Origin: Silvanigrella paludirubra
GTDB lineage: Bacteria; Bdellovibrionota_B; Oligoflexia; Silvanigrellales; Silvanigrellaceae
NCBI RefSeq assembly: GCF_009208775.1
Contig: NZ_WFLM01000001.1
Location: 186,001 to 250,000 of the forward strand
DNA: 64,000 bases
Reading direction: 5' to 3'
The position numbers and the translations under genes were made by a program. Positions within the stretch are counted from its first letter, which is position 1. Every line of letters begins with the position of its first letter. Positions 26,011 to 35,525 of the stretch are shown in pieces. The notes beneath the pieces are model-generated. The model was not told where the DNA came from. It saw only the letters and a program-made list of their open reading frames with translations, and did no database searches.

Positions 26011-26226
26011 ATGGGCGGATTAATTAAATACATTACTATATTTATATTTTTTGGAGTGATTTGGTTTGGTATTTTATCAATTCAAGTTAGTAAAAAAACT
26101 TCACTATTTGTTGCAATACAAAAAGAATTAAAATTGTATCCCGAAGATGAAGACGATCAATCAAATAAAAAATCTATTGATAGAGAAAAAGTAATTGATG
26201 CAATTTCAAAAGCATTTAATAATTAA
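26011..26226 (+). CDS. Small single-pass membrane protein, unknown
   Basis: A 71-residue protein. Residues about 5-26 form one hydrophobic helix (YITIFIFFGVIWFGILSIQV). The remainder is soluble and charged, with an acidic patch (YPEDEDDQ) and a C-terminal helix. GGGAG precedes the ATG. Its stop overlaps the stop of the convergent gene by 3 bases. No family is recognised. Confidence 0.65.
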   Translation: MGGLIKYITIFIFFGVIWFGILSIQVSKKTSLFVAIQKELKLYPEDEDDQSNKKSIDREKVIDAISKAFNN

Positions 26227-26879
26227 TTTACAAAATGTCTCATTATATTTTTATAAATAAATAAAGAACGGTGAACAGAAATAACATATGGATCATCATA
26301 AGTTATATCATAAGGAATTCCTAAATCATCATCAAAACAGCAAGGCATAGAAACCGCGTGAAGTTCTGAATTGGGATTTATTTGAATAGAGTTGATTGTT
26401 TCTTTTAAACTTGCATGTGAATGTACAAATAATAAAACGATTTTTTGAAAAGAATTTAAATTTAAAGAACAGTCTTCAATTTTTTTAGCAATAATATTTA
26501 TATTTTTTTTATCATTTATTTTCTCAAGTATTTTATTGTAATCTCTTTCCATTGCCGGATCAATTGAAAAAATAGTCCACTTAGTCATATTTGCTATATA
26601 ATATCCTGTTCTTGGATTATACCCATCACCTACCACAAGAATTGCTATAGATTCATCGTTATAATCTAATTTTAATTTGTGTCTTACGGCCTCAAATGCT
26701 CCTTGAGTTTCAGATATTTCTTTAGCATTTGGATAAAAACCTGTATCAATAAGTTTTGCTGCAGACTTTAGTTTTAAGAAAAAATCTATATACCGAAGAC
26801 TTGGTTTTGTTACTTTTATAGTAAAATATTCATTTGTTTCAGAGTGATCAATAACAGGACGTGGCATACTAAACCTCAA
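26223..26879 (-). CDS. Possible SAM-dependent methyltransferase-like protein, unknown
   Basis: A 218-residue cytoplasmic protein. The central block SIAILVVGDGYNPRTGYYIA resembles the nucleotide/SAM-binding first motif of class I methyltransferases. A FSIDPAME block, where an acidic residue would follow strand 2, comes next. Later strands QKIVLLFVHSHA and LHAVSMPCCFDDD fit the fold order. I cannot name a family, and the catalytic identity is unproven. It is convergent with the small membrane protein gene. Confidence 0.6.
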   Translation of the reverse strand: MRFSMPRPVIDHSETNEYFTIKVTKPSLRYIDFFLKLKSAAKLIDTGFYPNAKEISETQGAFEAVRHKLKLDYNDESIAILVVGDGYNPRTGYYIANMTKWTIFSIDPAMERDYNKILEKINDKKNINIIAKKIEDCSLNLNSFQKIVLLFVHSHASLKETINSIQINPNSELHAVSMPCCFDDDLGIPYDITYDDPYVISVHRSLFIYKNIMRHFVN

Positions 26880-26927
26880 GCTTAAAATAGGATAATCCTA
26901 TTCAATTTGCTTAAACTAATATTCCAT

Positions 26928-28004
26928 TTATAATTGGTCAATAGAACTTGAGAGAATAGTATCTGTTAAAACTTTATGAAATGGTTTGATAATTTTCAAA
27001 CCGTTTTCACTTAATCCATATGAAAAAGATTTATTTCCACTAGGTATTTTAAAAAACAACCCAAAATCGACACCTGTTTCTAATAAATTTTCTATGTCCT
27101 TTTTAATTCCTTCTCCTGGAGAAGGATTAATCCAATTTTTTAAAATATCAACTTGAAATTTTTCTGATTTAAAATCGGGAGAAAAAATTTTTGAGATTTG
27201 TGATGCTGTAATTGGAGAATGAGGCAATAATAAATTACCAGTATCATCACTATGTGGGACTAATAAAGAAACTATAGCCATAATTTTTTTGGAATCAAAT
27301 TTTTTCTCAGAATTGATTTCTTTTAAAATAAAGATAAAGTCATTATATTTTTCAATAAAACTGATAAAAGATTCTAATCTCCATGATAACAATGATAATG
27401 GATCGGATTGTAATTGATTTAAATAATTAAAAATAGATGTTTTTATATATGGAAATTCATCTAAGAAAAATTCATTATTTTCTAGAATAAAGTCATCATA
27501 ATTGTTTTTATCATTTGAAGTTAATTTTGCAATTTTACTTCTTGATATTTCTCTTATTTTTTCTACGGTTTCACTTGGATATATTGCCATTCCGGTTAAA
27601 TAATCTTCTTCTTGTTCGGAACAAAAAATTCTTTTTACAAAATCATGAGCAAAAATTTCTTCCAAAATATTTTCTTCATATAAAGATTCTTTTTTTTCGA
27701 CAGATACTTCCTGCAAAATTAAATCTGCTGTAATGGCGAGCCAATTTTTTATAAAATTATGGTTAACACCTGATAATCTTGTCATTTCTTTTACAATAAA
27801 TTCAAGACTAGTTTTTGAAAATAAACTAAAGCCAAAGTGTCTATAAGAATACGCAATTTCAATAGCTAAAAAATCTTTTTGAAGAGGAGAAACAGATTCA
27901 TCTTGTGAATTTAAATTAAGAGATGCTTTTAAAATTTCAATTATTCTTGAGTTTTTTTCAATTGATTTTAGATGAATATTTGCATCTTTAATAATTGTCT
28001 TCAT
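26928..28004 (-). CDS. Unknown helical protein
   Basis: A 358-residue soluble protein, largely helical and acidic, without signal peptide or membrane segment. A GLFFKIPSGNKSFSYGLSENG stretch near the C-terminus looks like a small beta unit, perhaps a winged-helix wing. It shows a loose resemblance to helical regulators found in Bdellovibrio-like bacteria, not strong enough to name. It lies 24 bases downstream of the FecR-domain gene and is probably co-transcribed with it. Confidence 0.6.
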   Translation of the reverse strand: MKTIIKDANIHLKSIEKNSRIIEILKASLNLNSQDESVSPLQKDFLAIEIAYSYRHFGFSLFSKTSLEFIVKEMTRLSGVNHNFIKNWLAITADLILQEVSVEKKESLYEENILEEIFAHDFVKRIFCSEQEEDYLTGMAIYPSETVEKIREISRSKIAKLTSNDKNNYDDFILENNEFFLDEFPYIKTSIFNYLNQLQSDPLSLLSWRLESFISFIEKYNDFIFILKEINSEKKFDSKKIMAIVSLLVPHSDDTGNLLLPHSPITASQISKIFSPDFKSEKFQVDILKNWINPSPGEGIKKDIENLLETGVDFGLFFKIPSGNKSFSYGLSENGLKIIKPFHKVLTDTILSSSIDQL

Positions 28005-28027
28005 ACTTATTTTTTTTCCTGTTACTG

Positions 28028-29191
28028 TTAAGGTAAACTTGGACTACTGACATTAATATTAACTGTTTTTTGTGTTTGTGATGTTGTCACAGTTTGTATA
28101 ATTGAATTGACTTGTCTGTTAATTAAGTTTGTAATATCTGTTACCTGTTGCAGCGAATTTTTAATTGGATCAATATCTCCATAGCTAGTTGGTCTTACAG
28201 AAATATTTCCTTGAGTAACAAGTAAATCGTTTAAATTTGAATTTGTACTAATTACTGTGCTTGTTCCATCGGGATTAAATATTTGTTTACGTTGGTCTGT
28301 TACGGCTGAATTAATTTCAGCAGATCCAGAAGAGGTTCCTACTGTCTTTTGATCTCCTGAAGAGCCATTTGGAGTCGTAGAGCCAGATTCATTTCCTTGT
28401 TTGCCTTTGCCTTCATTATTTTGTTGTTGATTATTATTTTGTTGATTTTTATTTTTAATTTTTGATTCATTTTGTTTAAAATTTGGATCTACAGCTGCCG
28501 CATCTGCATTTAGTTTATTTAACACAGCAGGTGGTACAGGTTTAGGAACAGTAGGTGATTTATTCCCAACAACTTCGGTAAATAAATTTGCAGGTACAAC
28601 AACAGATTTACTCGGATCCGCAATACTTGTTACTTGAACCGTTCCTGTAGTAACAACAATTTGAGTGTTTCCTGGTACGGAAGCATCAATAAAACCGCTT
28701 GTACCACGTATACCCATCACGGAGTTTGAGGTTTTAAATTTGGCGTCCGTTTTTCCTGTCCCAGAATCTGCTTCTTCTTGAGGTTTGACAAAAAAACGTA
28801 CTTTCCCTTTTACAATATCAATTGCGGATTTAACATCATTTACGTTTTCTGCTTTGGCTTTTATTTTGAATTCTGCTAATTTAATGCGTGCATTTTGAAA
28901 TACCATTAAATTACTTCCATCATTAAAAGTGATTTTGAGCGCTGTTTTGTCATAGGTTACAAGTTCGTCTGTTTCTTGTAAGACAAAGTCCTTTTCAGCT
29001 GTTAGGGTTTTGCCAGAACGGACAACTTCAACTTTACCAATCACGTTTGTTAATTTGCCAATACCCTCAGAAGTTTGCGCAAAACAGGAGAAAGGAAAAA
29101 CAAATGTTGCAATGCAAAGGGACAGTAATATAAGCCTTAATAGTTTGGAAAAAGTGTTTCTTCGATTTTGGGCGTATATGTTTGCAACCAT
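28028..29191 (-). CDS. Exported FecR-domain protein with Asn/Gln-rich segment
   Basis: A 387-residue protein. ATG at 29191 is chosen because AGGA lies a few bases upstream and the signal sequence (LLRLILLSLCIATFVFPFSC) follows; the in-frame ATG at 29281 lacks these. The FecR domain has LTNVIGKVEVVRSGKTL, DELVTYDKTALKITFNDGS and VMGIRGTSGFID. A low-complexity stretch rich in Asn, Gln, Gly and Ser follows, then a beta-like C-terminus. Stand-alone FecR-domain proteins of this type are usually periplasmic or surface proteins, not sigma regulators. The role is unknown. Confidence 0.85.
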   Translation of the reverse strand: MVANIYAQNRRNTFSKLLRLILLSLCIATFVFPFSCFAQTSEGIGKLTNVIGKVEVVRSGKTLTAEKDFVLQETDELVTYDKTALKITFNDGSNLMVFQNARIKLAEFKIKAKAENVNDVKSAIDIVKGKVRFFVKPQEEADSGTGKTDAKFKTSNSVMGIRGTSGFIDASVPGNTQIVVTTGTVQVTSIADPSKSVVVPANLFTEVVGNKSPTVPKPVPPAVLNKLNADAAAVDPNFKQNESKIKNKNQQNNNQQQNNEGKGKQGNESGSTTPNGSSGDQKTVGTSSGSAEINSAVTDQRKQIFNPDGTSTVISTNSNLNDLLVTQGNISVRPTSYGDIDPIKNSLQQVTDITNLINRQVNSIIQTVTTSQTQKTVNINVSSPSLP

Positions 29192-29287
29192 ATTTTTCCT
29201 TTGAATCGGATGAATGACTATATTTAGAGCATAACCAGTATCTTGCTTTAAATGTGAAATTAGTGCCAAAAAGGACGACACCTTAAA

Positions 29288-29683
29288 ATGATAATTCCCT
29301 CTTTTTATCCTGTTTCTAAAATAACAAATTTTGCTGAATTTTATTCAAATGCATCAAAATATAGGACAACTTATTTTCTAACTTATATGTCTTTTAAAAA
29401 AACAGAAGATGAAAAAGGCTCATTAAATTTTGCTGTTGTTACCTCAAAAAAAGGAGTGCATAAAAGAGCTGTAAAAAGAAATAGGGCGAGAAGAAGATTA
29501 AAATATGCTTTTATGCATTATATTAAAACAGCTCAATTGCCATTAGGTATTGAAATTCAGGTTCTATTTATGGCAAATAGAAGTGTATTAGAGGCTGATT
29601 GGGATGATCTTCTTACCGCGGTTCAAAATGCGATGCAAAAAGTTATATCAAGAGGCTGTTCAAATTTGGAAGCAAAACTATGA
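29288..29683 (+). CDS. rnpA: Ribonuclease P protein component
   Basis: A 131-residue basic protein subunit of RNase P, which trims 5' leaders from pre-tRNA. The RNR motif block [19 protein letters not shown] is present after [11 protein letters not shown]. The N-terminal length fits the family, so the ATG at 29288 is kept. It overlaps yidD by 4 bases. rpmH, which nearly always lies just before rnpA, is not in the 100 bases upstream or anywhere on this strand nearby. Confidence 0.93.
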   Translation: MIIPSFYPVSKITNFAEFYSNASKYRTTYFLTYMSFKKTEDEKGSLNFAVVTSKKGVHKRAVKRNRARRRLKYAFMHYIKTAQLPLGIEIQVLFMANRSVLEADWDDLLTAVQNAMQKVISRGCSNLEAKL

Positions 29684-29913
29684 GTTTAAAAAAATGGAAC
29701 GATTTTGTTGTTCTTTTGTTCGTTTTCTTGATCAAGGTTTATAAGCAGTGTATTTCTCCAGCACTTGGCTCACGATGTCGGTTTTATCCAAGTTGTTCTC
29801 AATACAGTTTGGAAGTATTTCAAAAGTATGGTGCATTAAAAGGTTTTGGCAAAACAACTGTCCGAATTTGCAAGTGCCATCCTTTTCATAGAGGCGGAGT
29901 TGATCTCCCTTAA
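29680..29913 (+). CDS. yidD: Membrane protein insertion efficiency factor YidD
   Basis: A 77-residue protein with the highly conserved YidD pattern: [20 protein letters not shown], a conserved Cys-rich core, then [12 protein letters not shown]. It assists membrane protein insertion near YidC. It overlaps rnpA by 4 bases and sits 32 bases before yidC, the usual order. Confidence 0.96.
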   Translation: MSLKKWNDFVVLLFVFLIKVYKQCISPALGSRCRFYPSCSQYSLEVFQKYGALKGFGKTTVRICKCHPFHRGGVDLP

Positions 29914-29945
29914 AGTTTTAACAAAGTAATGAACGGGATTTTGAA

Positions 29946-31670
29946 GTGAAAAAAGAAACAATTGGTTTTATGTTAGGTTTGTTCGTTTTATTTGGTGGGT
30001 ATTTTGCTGTTAATAATCATTATGCTCAAAAACAACAACAAGAAATGAATGAACGTCAAAATAATTTAAAAGCAACTCAGCCCAAAAACCATACTTCACC
30101 AAATGAATCTATGGCAGCAACTCCTCAGGCGACGACAAGTATCGCTTCTAATGTTCAAAGTCAGGCTACCTCTCTACCAGTTCCTGAAAAGGAAGTGGCT
30201 TTACAGCCTCTAACTGTTGCAAATCCTGCTGATCTAATCATAAAAAAATCTTATGCAACATTTGAATTCACTCCTGTTGGTGGCTGTCTTGGGAATAACA
30301 GTTTAGTAGGTGAAAAGCTTGCTTACGACGATCCGTCTCCCGTTTCTGTCGTTCAAAATTATTATATTTGTAAAGCTTATGGATTCCGTATAGGGACGTT
30401 AGATCTCCGTGAGCAGCCTGCAGGAATTTCTAAAACCCCACAAGGTGATTTGCAAATTGTGCAAAGAGCAGGTGGTCTTGAGATTACTAGGGTTTTTAAA
30501 TTCTCAGATAAAAATTATAGTGGTGATTTACAAATTATCATTAAAAATATTTCACAGTCTCCTCAAAATACCAATGTTGATTTTGAGTTAGGAGCGACAT
30601 CGGACAATAAAAATCATGGCGGAATGTTTTCTTCCGTGCCACCACAGTACCACTCAGCAGCAGTTCGTTTACCAGATGGAAAAGTTTTGAGAGAATTTAC
30701 TCCTTTTGATGAATCTGCAGGCCCAAAAACTCTTTTAAATGAGTCTGGAAGTTTTTTTAGTTGGATGACAGCTGATTCTCTATACTGGATGAATACAGTA
30801 ATGCCATTAAATCAAATGCCTGTTGGTTTTGAAATTATGAGAACAGGGTTTAATTACGGTAAAGATGCGCTTTCGCAAGTTGATCAAACAGGTTATCAAG
30901 CTTGGGTAAAACAACCGGTCAATCTTGCGATTGGTCAGTCTGTTGTTTATAATTACAAAATTTATATTGGTCCTAAAAATGAAACCATTTTAAAAGATTT
31001 TGATCAGTACCATTTAAGTGAAACGATTGACTATGGTTTCTTTAAAATTATAGCACGTCCTATGTATCATATTATTTATTTTATTCATGGACTTGTTAAT
31101 AACTGGGGTATTGCAATTATAATCTTAACAATTTTAATTAATATTATCTTTTTGCCACTCCAAATTAAAGGTTATGCTTCAGCTCAAAAGTTACAAGTAA
31201 TTCAACCTCAAATGAAAGCTTTACAGGAAAAATACAAAGAAGATAAGCAAGCATTACAAAGAGAAACAATGGCATTAATGTCAAAAAGCGGTGTAAATCC
31301 ATTAAGCGGATGTTTGCCATTATTGCCACAAATCCCTGTGTTTTTTGCACTAGATTCTTGTTTGAGACATACCTTTGATTTACGTCAGTCTCCTTTTTTC
31401 TTCTGGATTAAAGACTTAACTCAGCATGATCCTTATTTTGTTTTACCAATTCTTATGGCGTTTTTAATGATTGGTTATCAAAAAATGATGCCAATGCCTT
31501 CAATGGATCCGACTCAAGCTAAGATGATGAAATTTCTTCCTATTCTTTTTTCAGTATTCATGGTTTTCTATCCGTCGGGATTAGCTCTTTATGTAATAAC
31601 GAATACCCTCATCTCAATGATTAGGCAGGCGTTCCTGACACGTCATTACAAGAAAGCTTCTGCAAAATAA
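29946..31670 (+). CDS. yidC: Membrane protein insertase YidC
   Basis: A 574-residue insertase starting at GTG 29946. It has an N-terminal anchor (GFMLGLFVLFGGYFAV), an Ala/Gln/Thr-rich linker, a large periplasmic beta domain (about 80-340) and a C-terminal group of membrane helices starting NNWGIAIIILTILINIIF. The conserved KGYASAQKLQVIQPQMKALQ and SGCLPLLPQIPVFFAL blocks are present. It inserts inner membrane proteins with or without SecYEG. It is part of the rnpA-yidD-yidC-khpB-mnmE block. Confidence 0.97.
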   Translation: MKKETIGFMLGLFVLFGGYFAVNNHYAQKQQQEMNERQNNLKATQPKNHTSPNESMAATPQATTSIASNVQSQATSLPVPEKEVALQPLTVANPADLIIKKSYATFEFTPVGGCLGNNSLVGEKLAYDDPSPVSVVQNYYICKAYGFRIGTLDLREQPAGISKTPQGDLQIVQRAGGLEITRVFKFSDKNYSGDLQIIIKNISQSPQNTNVDFELGATSDNKNHGGMFSSVPPQYHSAAVRLPDGKVLREFTPFDESAGPKTLLNESGSFFSWMTADSLYWMNTVMPLNQMPVGFEIMRTGFNYGKDALSQVDQTGYQAWVKQPVNLAIGQSVVYNYKIYIGPKNETILKDFDQYHLSETIDYGFFKIIARPMYHIIYFIHGLVNNWGIAIIILTILINIIFLPLQIKGYASAQKLQVIQPQMKALQEKYKEDKQALQRETMALMSKSGVNPLSGCLPLLPQIPVFFALDSCLRHTFDLRQSPFFFWIKDLTQHDPYFVLPILMAFLMIGYQKMMPMPSMDPTQAKMMKFLPILFSVFMVFYPSGLALYVITNTLISMIRQAFLTRHYKKASAK

Positions 31671-31769
31671 AGTAAACTTAATCTATGGGTCTTTCATAAG
31701 ACTCAATCATGACCTCATTTTATTTTCATAATCTGAGGTTGTTAATATAATCCAAAATATGGAGTTTTC

Positions 31770-32897
31770 ATGGATAAAAGGCAATTTACGGGAAAGACTC
31801 TAGAGGAGGCTTTATCTGAAGCTGCTAAGTCTTTTTCAACTAATAAGGATTTGCTTTGTTATAATGTAATTCAACAACCTTCTGCTGGATTGTTTTCTAG
31901 GCTATTTTCTCGTTCCATTCGCATTGAAGCATGGGTCGAAACAGTAAAAGAAGATCTCCAAGCTGCTGCTAGAGAAGTTGTGCGACAAACCTTAGTAAAA
32001 AGTAACTCATCTAAACCTAATCTTTCTCCTGTTACAAATACAAAAAAAGACTCTAAAGAAACAGCTATAAAAAAAGAATCTTACCAAATTCAACAAAATG
32101 AAAAACAAAGTCATTCCTTAAAAAGACATTCAACTCGTCCTGATGCACAAATAAATCGTTCCATTTTAAATATGGAAAGCGAAGGTGTTGAAGAATTATT
32201 TGATCATTATAATAAATTATTTTTTGCTGCATTTGGTATTTCCCAGGATAACATTGAAACAATTATTCATGATAATGAAACCGTTGTTCGTGTATCCGAT
32301 CCAGAAATTGAAAAGTATTTAAGTAAAAGTGACAAATTATCTTTAGCTTTTGAACACGTCTTTAAAAGAGTAGCTCAAAAAAAATTAGGAGATATTTCAA
32401 CAAGGATTACTCTTGATGCAGGAGAGTCTTCTGAAAAACGCGAAGAACGTCTCATTGGAATGGCTCGAACTTTAGCTGAAAAAGTAAAGAAGACAGGTAA
32501 AAGTGTTATTTTGTCATCAAAAAGTAGCCAAGAGCGTAGAGTGATTCATCTTGCTCTTGATGGTTTTGTTGGTGTAGCGACTCGAAGTGTAGGTACAGGG
32601 GATAAAAGACGACTTGTTATTTATTCAACAGAAAAAAGACAAAATAATAAGGTTCAAAATTTAGCCCAACAAAATAATAATGGAAACAAAGCACCTTCAA
32701 CAGATAAAAATGAATCAAATTCATCTGTCCCTTCAAAATTTAAAAAGAAACCACATAAAAAAAGAAACAATCAAAATATTGTTACTAAACAAAATAGAGA
32801 GAGAGTGGGGGCTTTTTCTTATAATGAATCTTCTGATGAAGATGAATTAAAAAAAGTTAATGTGAAAAAAAATGCAGTCCTTAATAAAGAAAATTAA
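31770..32897 (+). CDS. khpB: RNA-binding protein KhpB (Jag/SpoIIIJ-associated)
   Basis: A 375-residue protein with the Jag N-terminal domain (FTGKTLEEALSEAAKSF and SAGLFSRLFSR), a Lys/Ser-rich linker (about 85-130), a KH-like domain (about 135-210), and an R3H domain ending SSQERRVIHLALDG plus the DKRRLVIYS strand. The C-terminal tail is long, basic and Asn-rich (KKPHKKRNNQN), which is unusual. It binds RNA and is linked to cell envelope growth in other bacteria. It sits 99 bases after yidC. Confidence 0.9.
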   Translation: MDKRQFTGKTLEEALSEAAKSFSTNKDLLCYNVIQQPSAGLFSRLFSRSIRIEAWVETVKEDLQAAAREVVRQTLVKSNSSKPNLSPVTNTKKDSKETAIKKESYQIQQNEKQSHSLKRHSTRPDAQINRSILNMESEGVEELFDHYNKLFFAAFGISQDNIETIIHDNETVVRVSDPEIEKYLSKSDKLSLAFEHVFKRVAQKKLGDISTRITLDAGESSEKREERLIGMARTLAEKVKKTGKSVILSSKSSQERRVIHLALDGFVGVATRSVGTGDKRRLVIYSTEKRQNNKVQNLAQQNNNGNKAPSTDKNESNSSVPSKFKKKPHKKRNNQNIVTKQNRERVGAFSYNESSDEDELKKVNVKKNAVLNKEN

Positions 32898-32913
32898 TTA
32901 TATTTTCTTGTAA

Positions 32914-32957
32914 AAACCTTGCTATTTACTCACAAAAGCAAGGTTTAAATTTTTTTT
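32914..32957 (+). terminator. Intrinsic terminator after khpB
   Basis: A 10-bp perfect inverted repeat (32914-32923 with 32937-32946, 13-base loop) followed by a run of eight T residues at 32950-32957. It lies just 17 bases past the khpB stop and about 30 bases before mnmE, so mnmE may have its own promoter or depend on read-through. Confidence 0.75.
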
Positions 32958-32989
32958 AATTATAAACTTAAATTAAAAGGAAATATGGT

Positions 32990-34477
32990 TTGAGTTCAAA
33001 TTTTGATTCAATTTTTGCTTTAGCTTCAACTTCACAAAGAAGTGCAATTCATTTGCATAGAGTATCTGGAAGAAATTTATTTGAAATAATATCAAAATAT
33101 GTATATAAACCTTCAAATCAAAATGAAAATTTAAATATTGATTTATTATTACAAAAATCAAATGGAAAAGCTATTTCTCATTATGTTTATTTAAAAGATC
33201 AAAATTTAAATTTAATTGATGATGTTATGATAACTTTTTTTCCAGCTCCTAAAAGTTATACTGGTGAAGATATCATTGAGATAGGAGTGCATGGGAATCC
33301 ATTAATTTCTGCTAAATTACAAAGTTTATTGCGTTCAATTGGAATGCGTGATGCTGAACCAGGGGAATTTACCCAAAGGGCAGTATTAAATGGAAAAATG
33401 GATTTAGCACAAGCCGAAGGAATTAATCAGCTTATTCACACGGAAACATTAGGTGGAATTCAACTTGCCCGAAATACAGTTGAAGGCGTTTTATCTAAAG
33501 AAACAGAATTAATCCGTGATCAATTAATATCAATGTTATCTTATTTAGAAGCACATATCGACTTTGCACCCGATGAAGTTGGTGATTATAATCCATCTTC
33601 TCTTTTACCTCAAATGGAAGAAGCAAAATCTAAATTAGAGGCGCTATTAAATACCTATTCGACAGGTCTTAAAGTAAGAGAAGGAGTAAAAGTTGCTCTT
33701 TTAGGTAAACCTAATGCAGGAAAATCAAGCTTATATAATGCATTATTACGTTACGAAAGAGCAATTGTTACTAATATTCCTGGTACCACTCGTGATGTTC
33801 TTGAGGATAGATTAGTAATACAAAATAAAGATTTTGTTTTGATCGATACGGCAGGTATTCGAAATACAACGGATACAGTTGAAAAAATAGGGGTTGAACG
33901 GAGTTTAAAAACGGCAAGTATTGCTGATATTATTTGTTTTATTATAAATCTTGAAAATATTGAGTATGAAAAAATTTCAGACGTTATTAAGTTTGAAATT
34001 AAAGCTTTTTTAAGTGAAGCTAAATTAAGCAAAGACCAAAAAATATTAATTGTTATTAGTAAAAAAGATCTTTTAAATGAGAAAATTATTAAAAATATTG
34101 AAAATATTTTTAAATCTTGTATTTCTGAATTTAGAACTGAACCTTTTGGCTTTTGTTTAGATTCAAATATTGTTGTTACTTCAACAGAAAATACAGACTT
34201 ATTATCAAAGCATCTTGTAATTTTACATGAAGAATTAACAGGTATGTTGACGAAAAATGAAAATCCAGCACTAATTTCTATGAGACAAAAAAATAAAGTA
34301 GAAATTGCAATAAAATGCATTGACGATGCTGTTAATTTAATTAAACAAAGAGATTTTCCTGAAAAAATTTCATCAATTATCAATCATGCAAGACAATCTC
34401 TTCAAGAGATTGTTGGTGAGATTCATTTAGACAATGTGCTTGAAAAAATATTTTCAACTTTTTGTATTGGTAAATAA
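32990..34477 (+). CDS. mnmE: tRNA modification GTPase MnmE
   Basis: A 495-residue partner of MnmG. TTG at 32990 is the start, with AAAAGGA upstream; the ATG just before it (32985) hits TGA at once. The N-terminal folate-binding domain (IFALASTSQRSAIHLHRVSG, PAPKSYTGEDIIE, GEFTQRAVLNGKMDLAQAEG) is followed by helices, the G domain (GKPNAGKSSLYNALL, TNIPGTTRDV, DTAGIR) and the C-terminal FCIGK whose Cys is catalytic. It lies after khpB as usual, but mnmG does not follow. Confidence 0.97.
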   Translation: MSSNFDSIFALASTSQRSAIHLHRVSGRNLFEIISKYVYKPSNQNENLNIDLLLQKSNGKAISHYVYLKDQNLNLIDDVMITFFPAPKSYTGEDIIEIGVHGNPLISAKLQSLLRSIGMRDAEPGEFTQRAVLNGKMDLAQAEGINQLIHTETLGGIQLARNTVEGVLSKETELIRDQLISMLSYLEAHIDFAPDEVGDYNPSSLLPQMEEAKSKLEALLNTYSTGLKVREGVKVALLGKPNAGKSSLYNALLRYERAIVTNIPGTTRDVLEDRLVIQNKDFVLIDTAGIRNTTDTVEKIGVERSLKTASIADIICFIINLENIEYEKISDVIKFEIKAFLSEAKLSKDQKILIVISKKDLLNEKIIKNIENIFKSCISEFRTEPFGFCLDSNIVVTSTENTDLLSKHLVILHEELTGMLTKNENPALISMRQKNKVEIAIKCIDDAVNLIKQRDFPEKISSIINHARQSLQEIVGEIHLDNVLEKIFSTFCIGK

Positions 34478-34615
34478 GTGATAATCTAAATTATTTTTTT
34501 TATTATTTTCTTAGCTTACCAATAATGTATTTGTTTAAATTATTTTAATTTGATTTTTTTTATTAAAAAAGTTATCTTTATAGAAAGATATCTATTTAAA
34601 TTTGGGATTATAATA

Positions 34616-35404
34616 ATGTTTTTTAAAATATTACTTTATTTAGTGATTTTTTTGTCTTATACAAAAGTTTATTCTAATAAATTAGTATTACATATTTGTG
34701 CAAATGATTTGAGATTAGAAGATTCTAGTAAATCAAATACAAATGTTAGTATTGATGTATTAAAAATTGCAATTAATAACTTTAAACAAAAAGTTGATGT
34801 TGATTTTAAATTTGAATTTATGCCCTGGAACAGATGCTTTTCTATGCTTCAAAAAGGTGAAATGGATGCAGCTTTAAATGCATCATATAGAACAGATCGG
34901 GCATTATTTCTTGATTATCCTCCAGATTCTGGAGCAAAAGAAAAAAAACCTTGTTCTTCACTTTATAAGGTTGCCTGTTCTGGTTACGTTATTATTACTT
35001 TAAAATCGAATCGTTTTGAATACAAAGGAGATCCCAAACAACTTCCAAGACCAGTTAGGGTTTCTAGAGGGTATTCCATTGTTAATGAATTAGAAACTAT
35101 TTTTCAAAATGATTTGGAAGTTAGTAAAAGTGACACCATAAATATTCAAAAACTCATTCGTGATAAAGAAGGAAGTGTGATCACACATTTTGCTTATTTA
35201 TTAGATTTGAAAAAATTTCAAAAGATTTCAAATGAAATAAAAATACATAAAAAATTCTATGTACAAAAATCATATTACGTTCCTTTTTCTAAAAAATCGA
35301 AACTTTCTGATAAAGATAAATTATTATTTTGGAATGAAATAAAAAATGTTTTTAATAATAAAGAGCTTATTTCTGGATTGATTTCTAAATATTATTCTCA
35401 ATAA
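34616..35404 (+). CDS. Solitary periplasmic solute-binding protein (SBP family 3)
   Basis: A 262-residue exported protein. ATG 34616 is chosen because a signal segment (FFKILLYLVIFLSYTKVYS) starts there; the in-frame TTG at 34550 has no support. Mature blocks are KLVLHICANDLRLED, DFKFEFMPWNRCFSMLQKG and DAALNASYRTDRALF, like the binding proteins at 844 and 1721. It has no permease or ATPase next to it. The ligand is unknown. Confidence 0.78.
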   Translation: MFFKILLYLVIFLSYTKVYSNKLVLHICANDLRLEDSSKSNTNVSIDVLKIAINNFKQKVDVDFKFEFMPWNRCFSMLQKGEMDAALNASYRTDRALFLDYPPDSGAKEKKPCSSLYKVACSGYVIITLKSNRFEYKGDPKQLPRPVRVSRGYSIVNELETIFQNDLEVSKSDTINIQKLIRDKEGSVITHFAYLLDLKKFQKISNEIKIHKKFYVQKSYYVPFSKKSKLSDKDKLLFWNEIKNVFNNKELISGLISKYYSQ

Positions 35405-35525
35405 TAACTCATTTTAATTTTTCTCAAGTAAAAAATAATAAAAATCCTTTCTTTGCTGATTGAATGAAAAAATGGTACTTTTTTAAATAGAAATATAAAC
35501 ATAATTTTATTTAAGGAAATTAATT

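Noticed and set aside
28028-29281. Longer FecR protein starting at ATG 29281
   Set aside because: The extra 30 residues would precede the signal peptide and there is no ribosome site; the ATG at 29191 has one.
29192-29287. rpmH (ribosomal protein L34) expected before rnpA
   Set aside because: The space is only about 96 bases and no L34-like basic 44-residue frame is present on either strand.
33751-34383. 210-residue minus-strand frame inside mnmE
   Set aside because: It is a shadow of the mnmE coding frame, with no family match or ribosome site.
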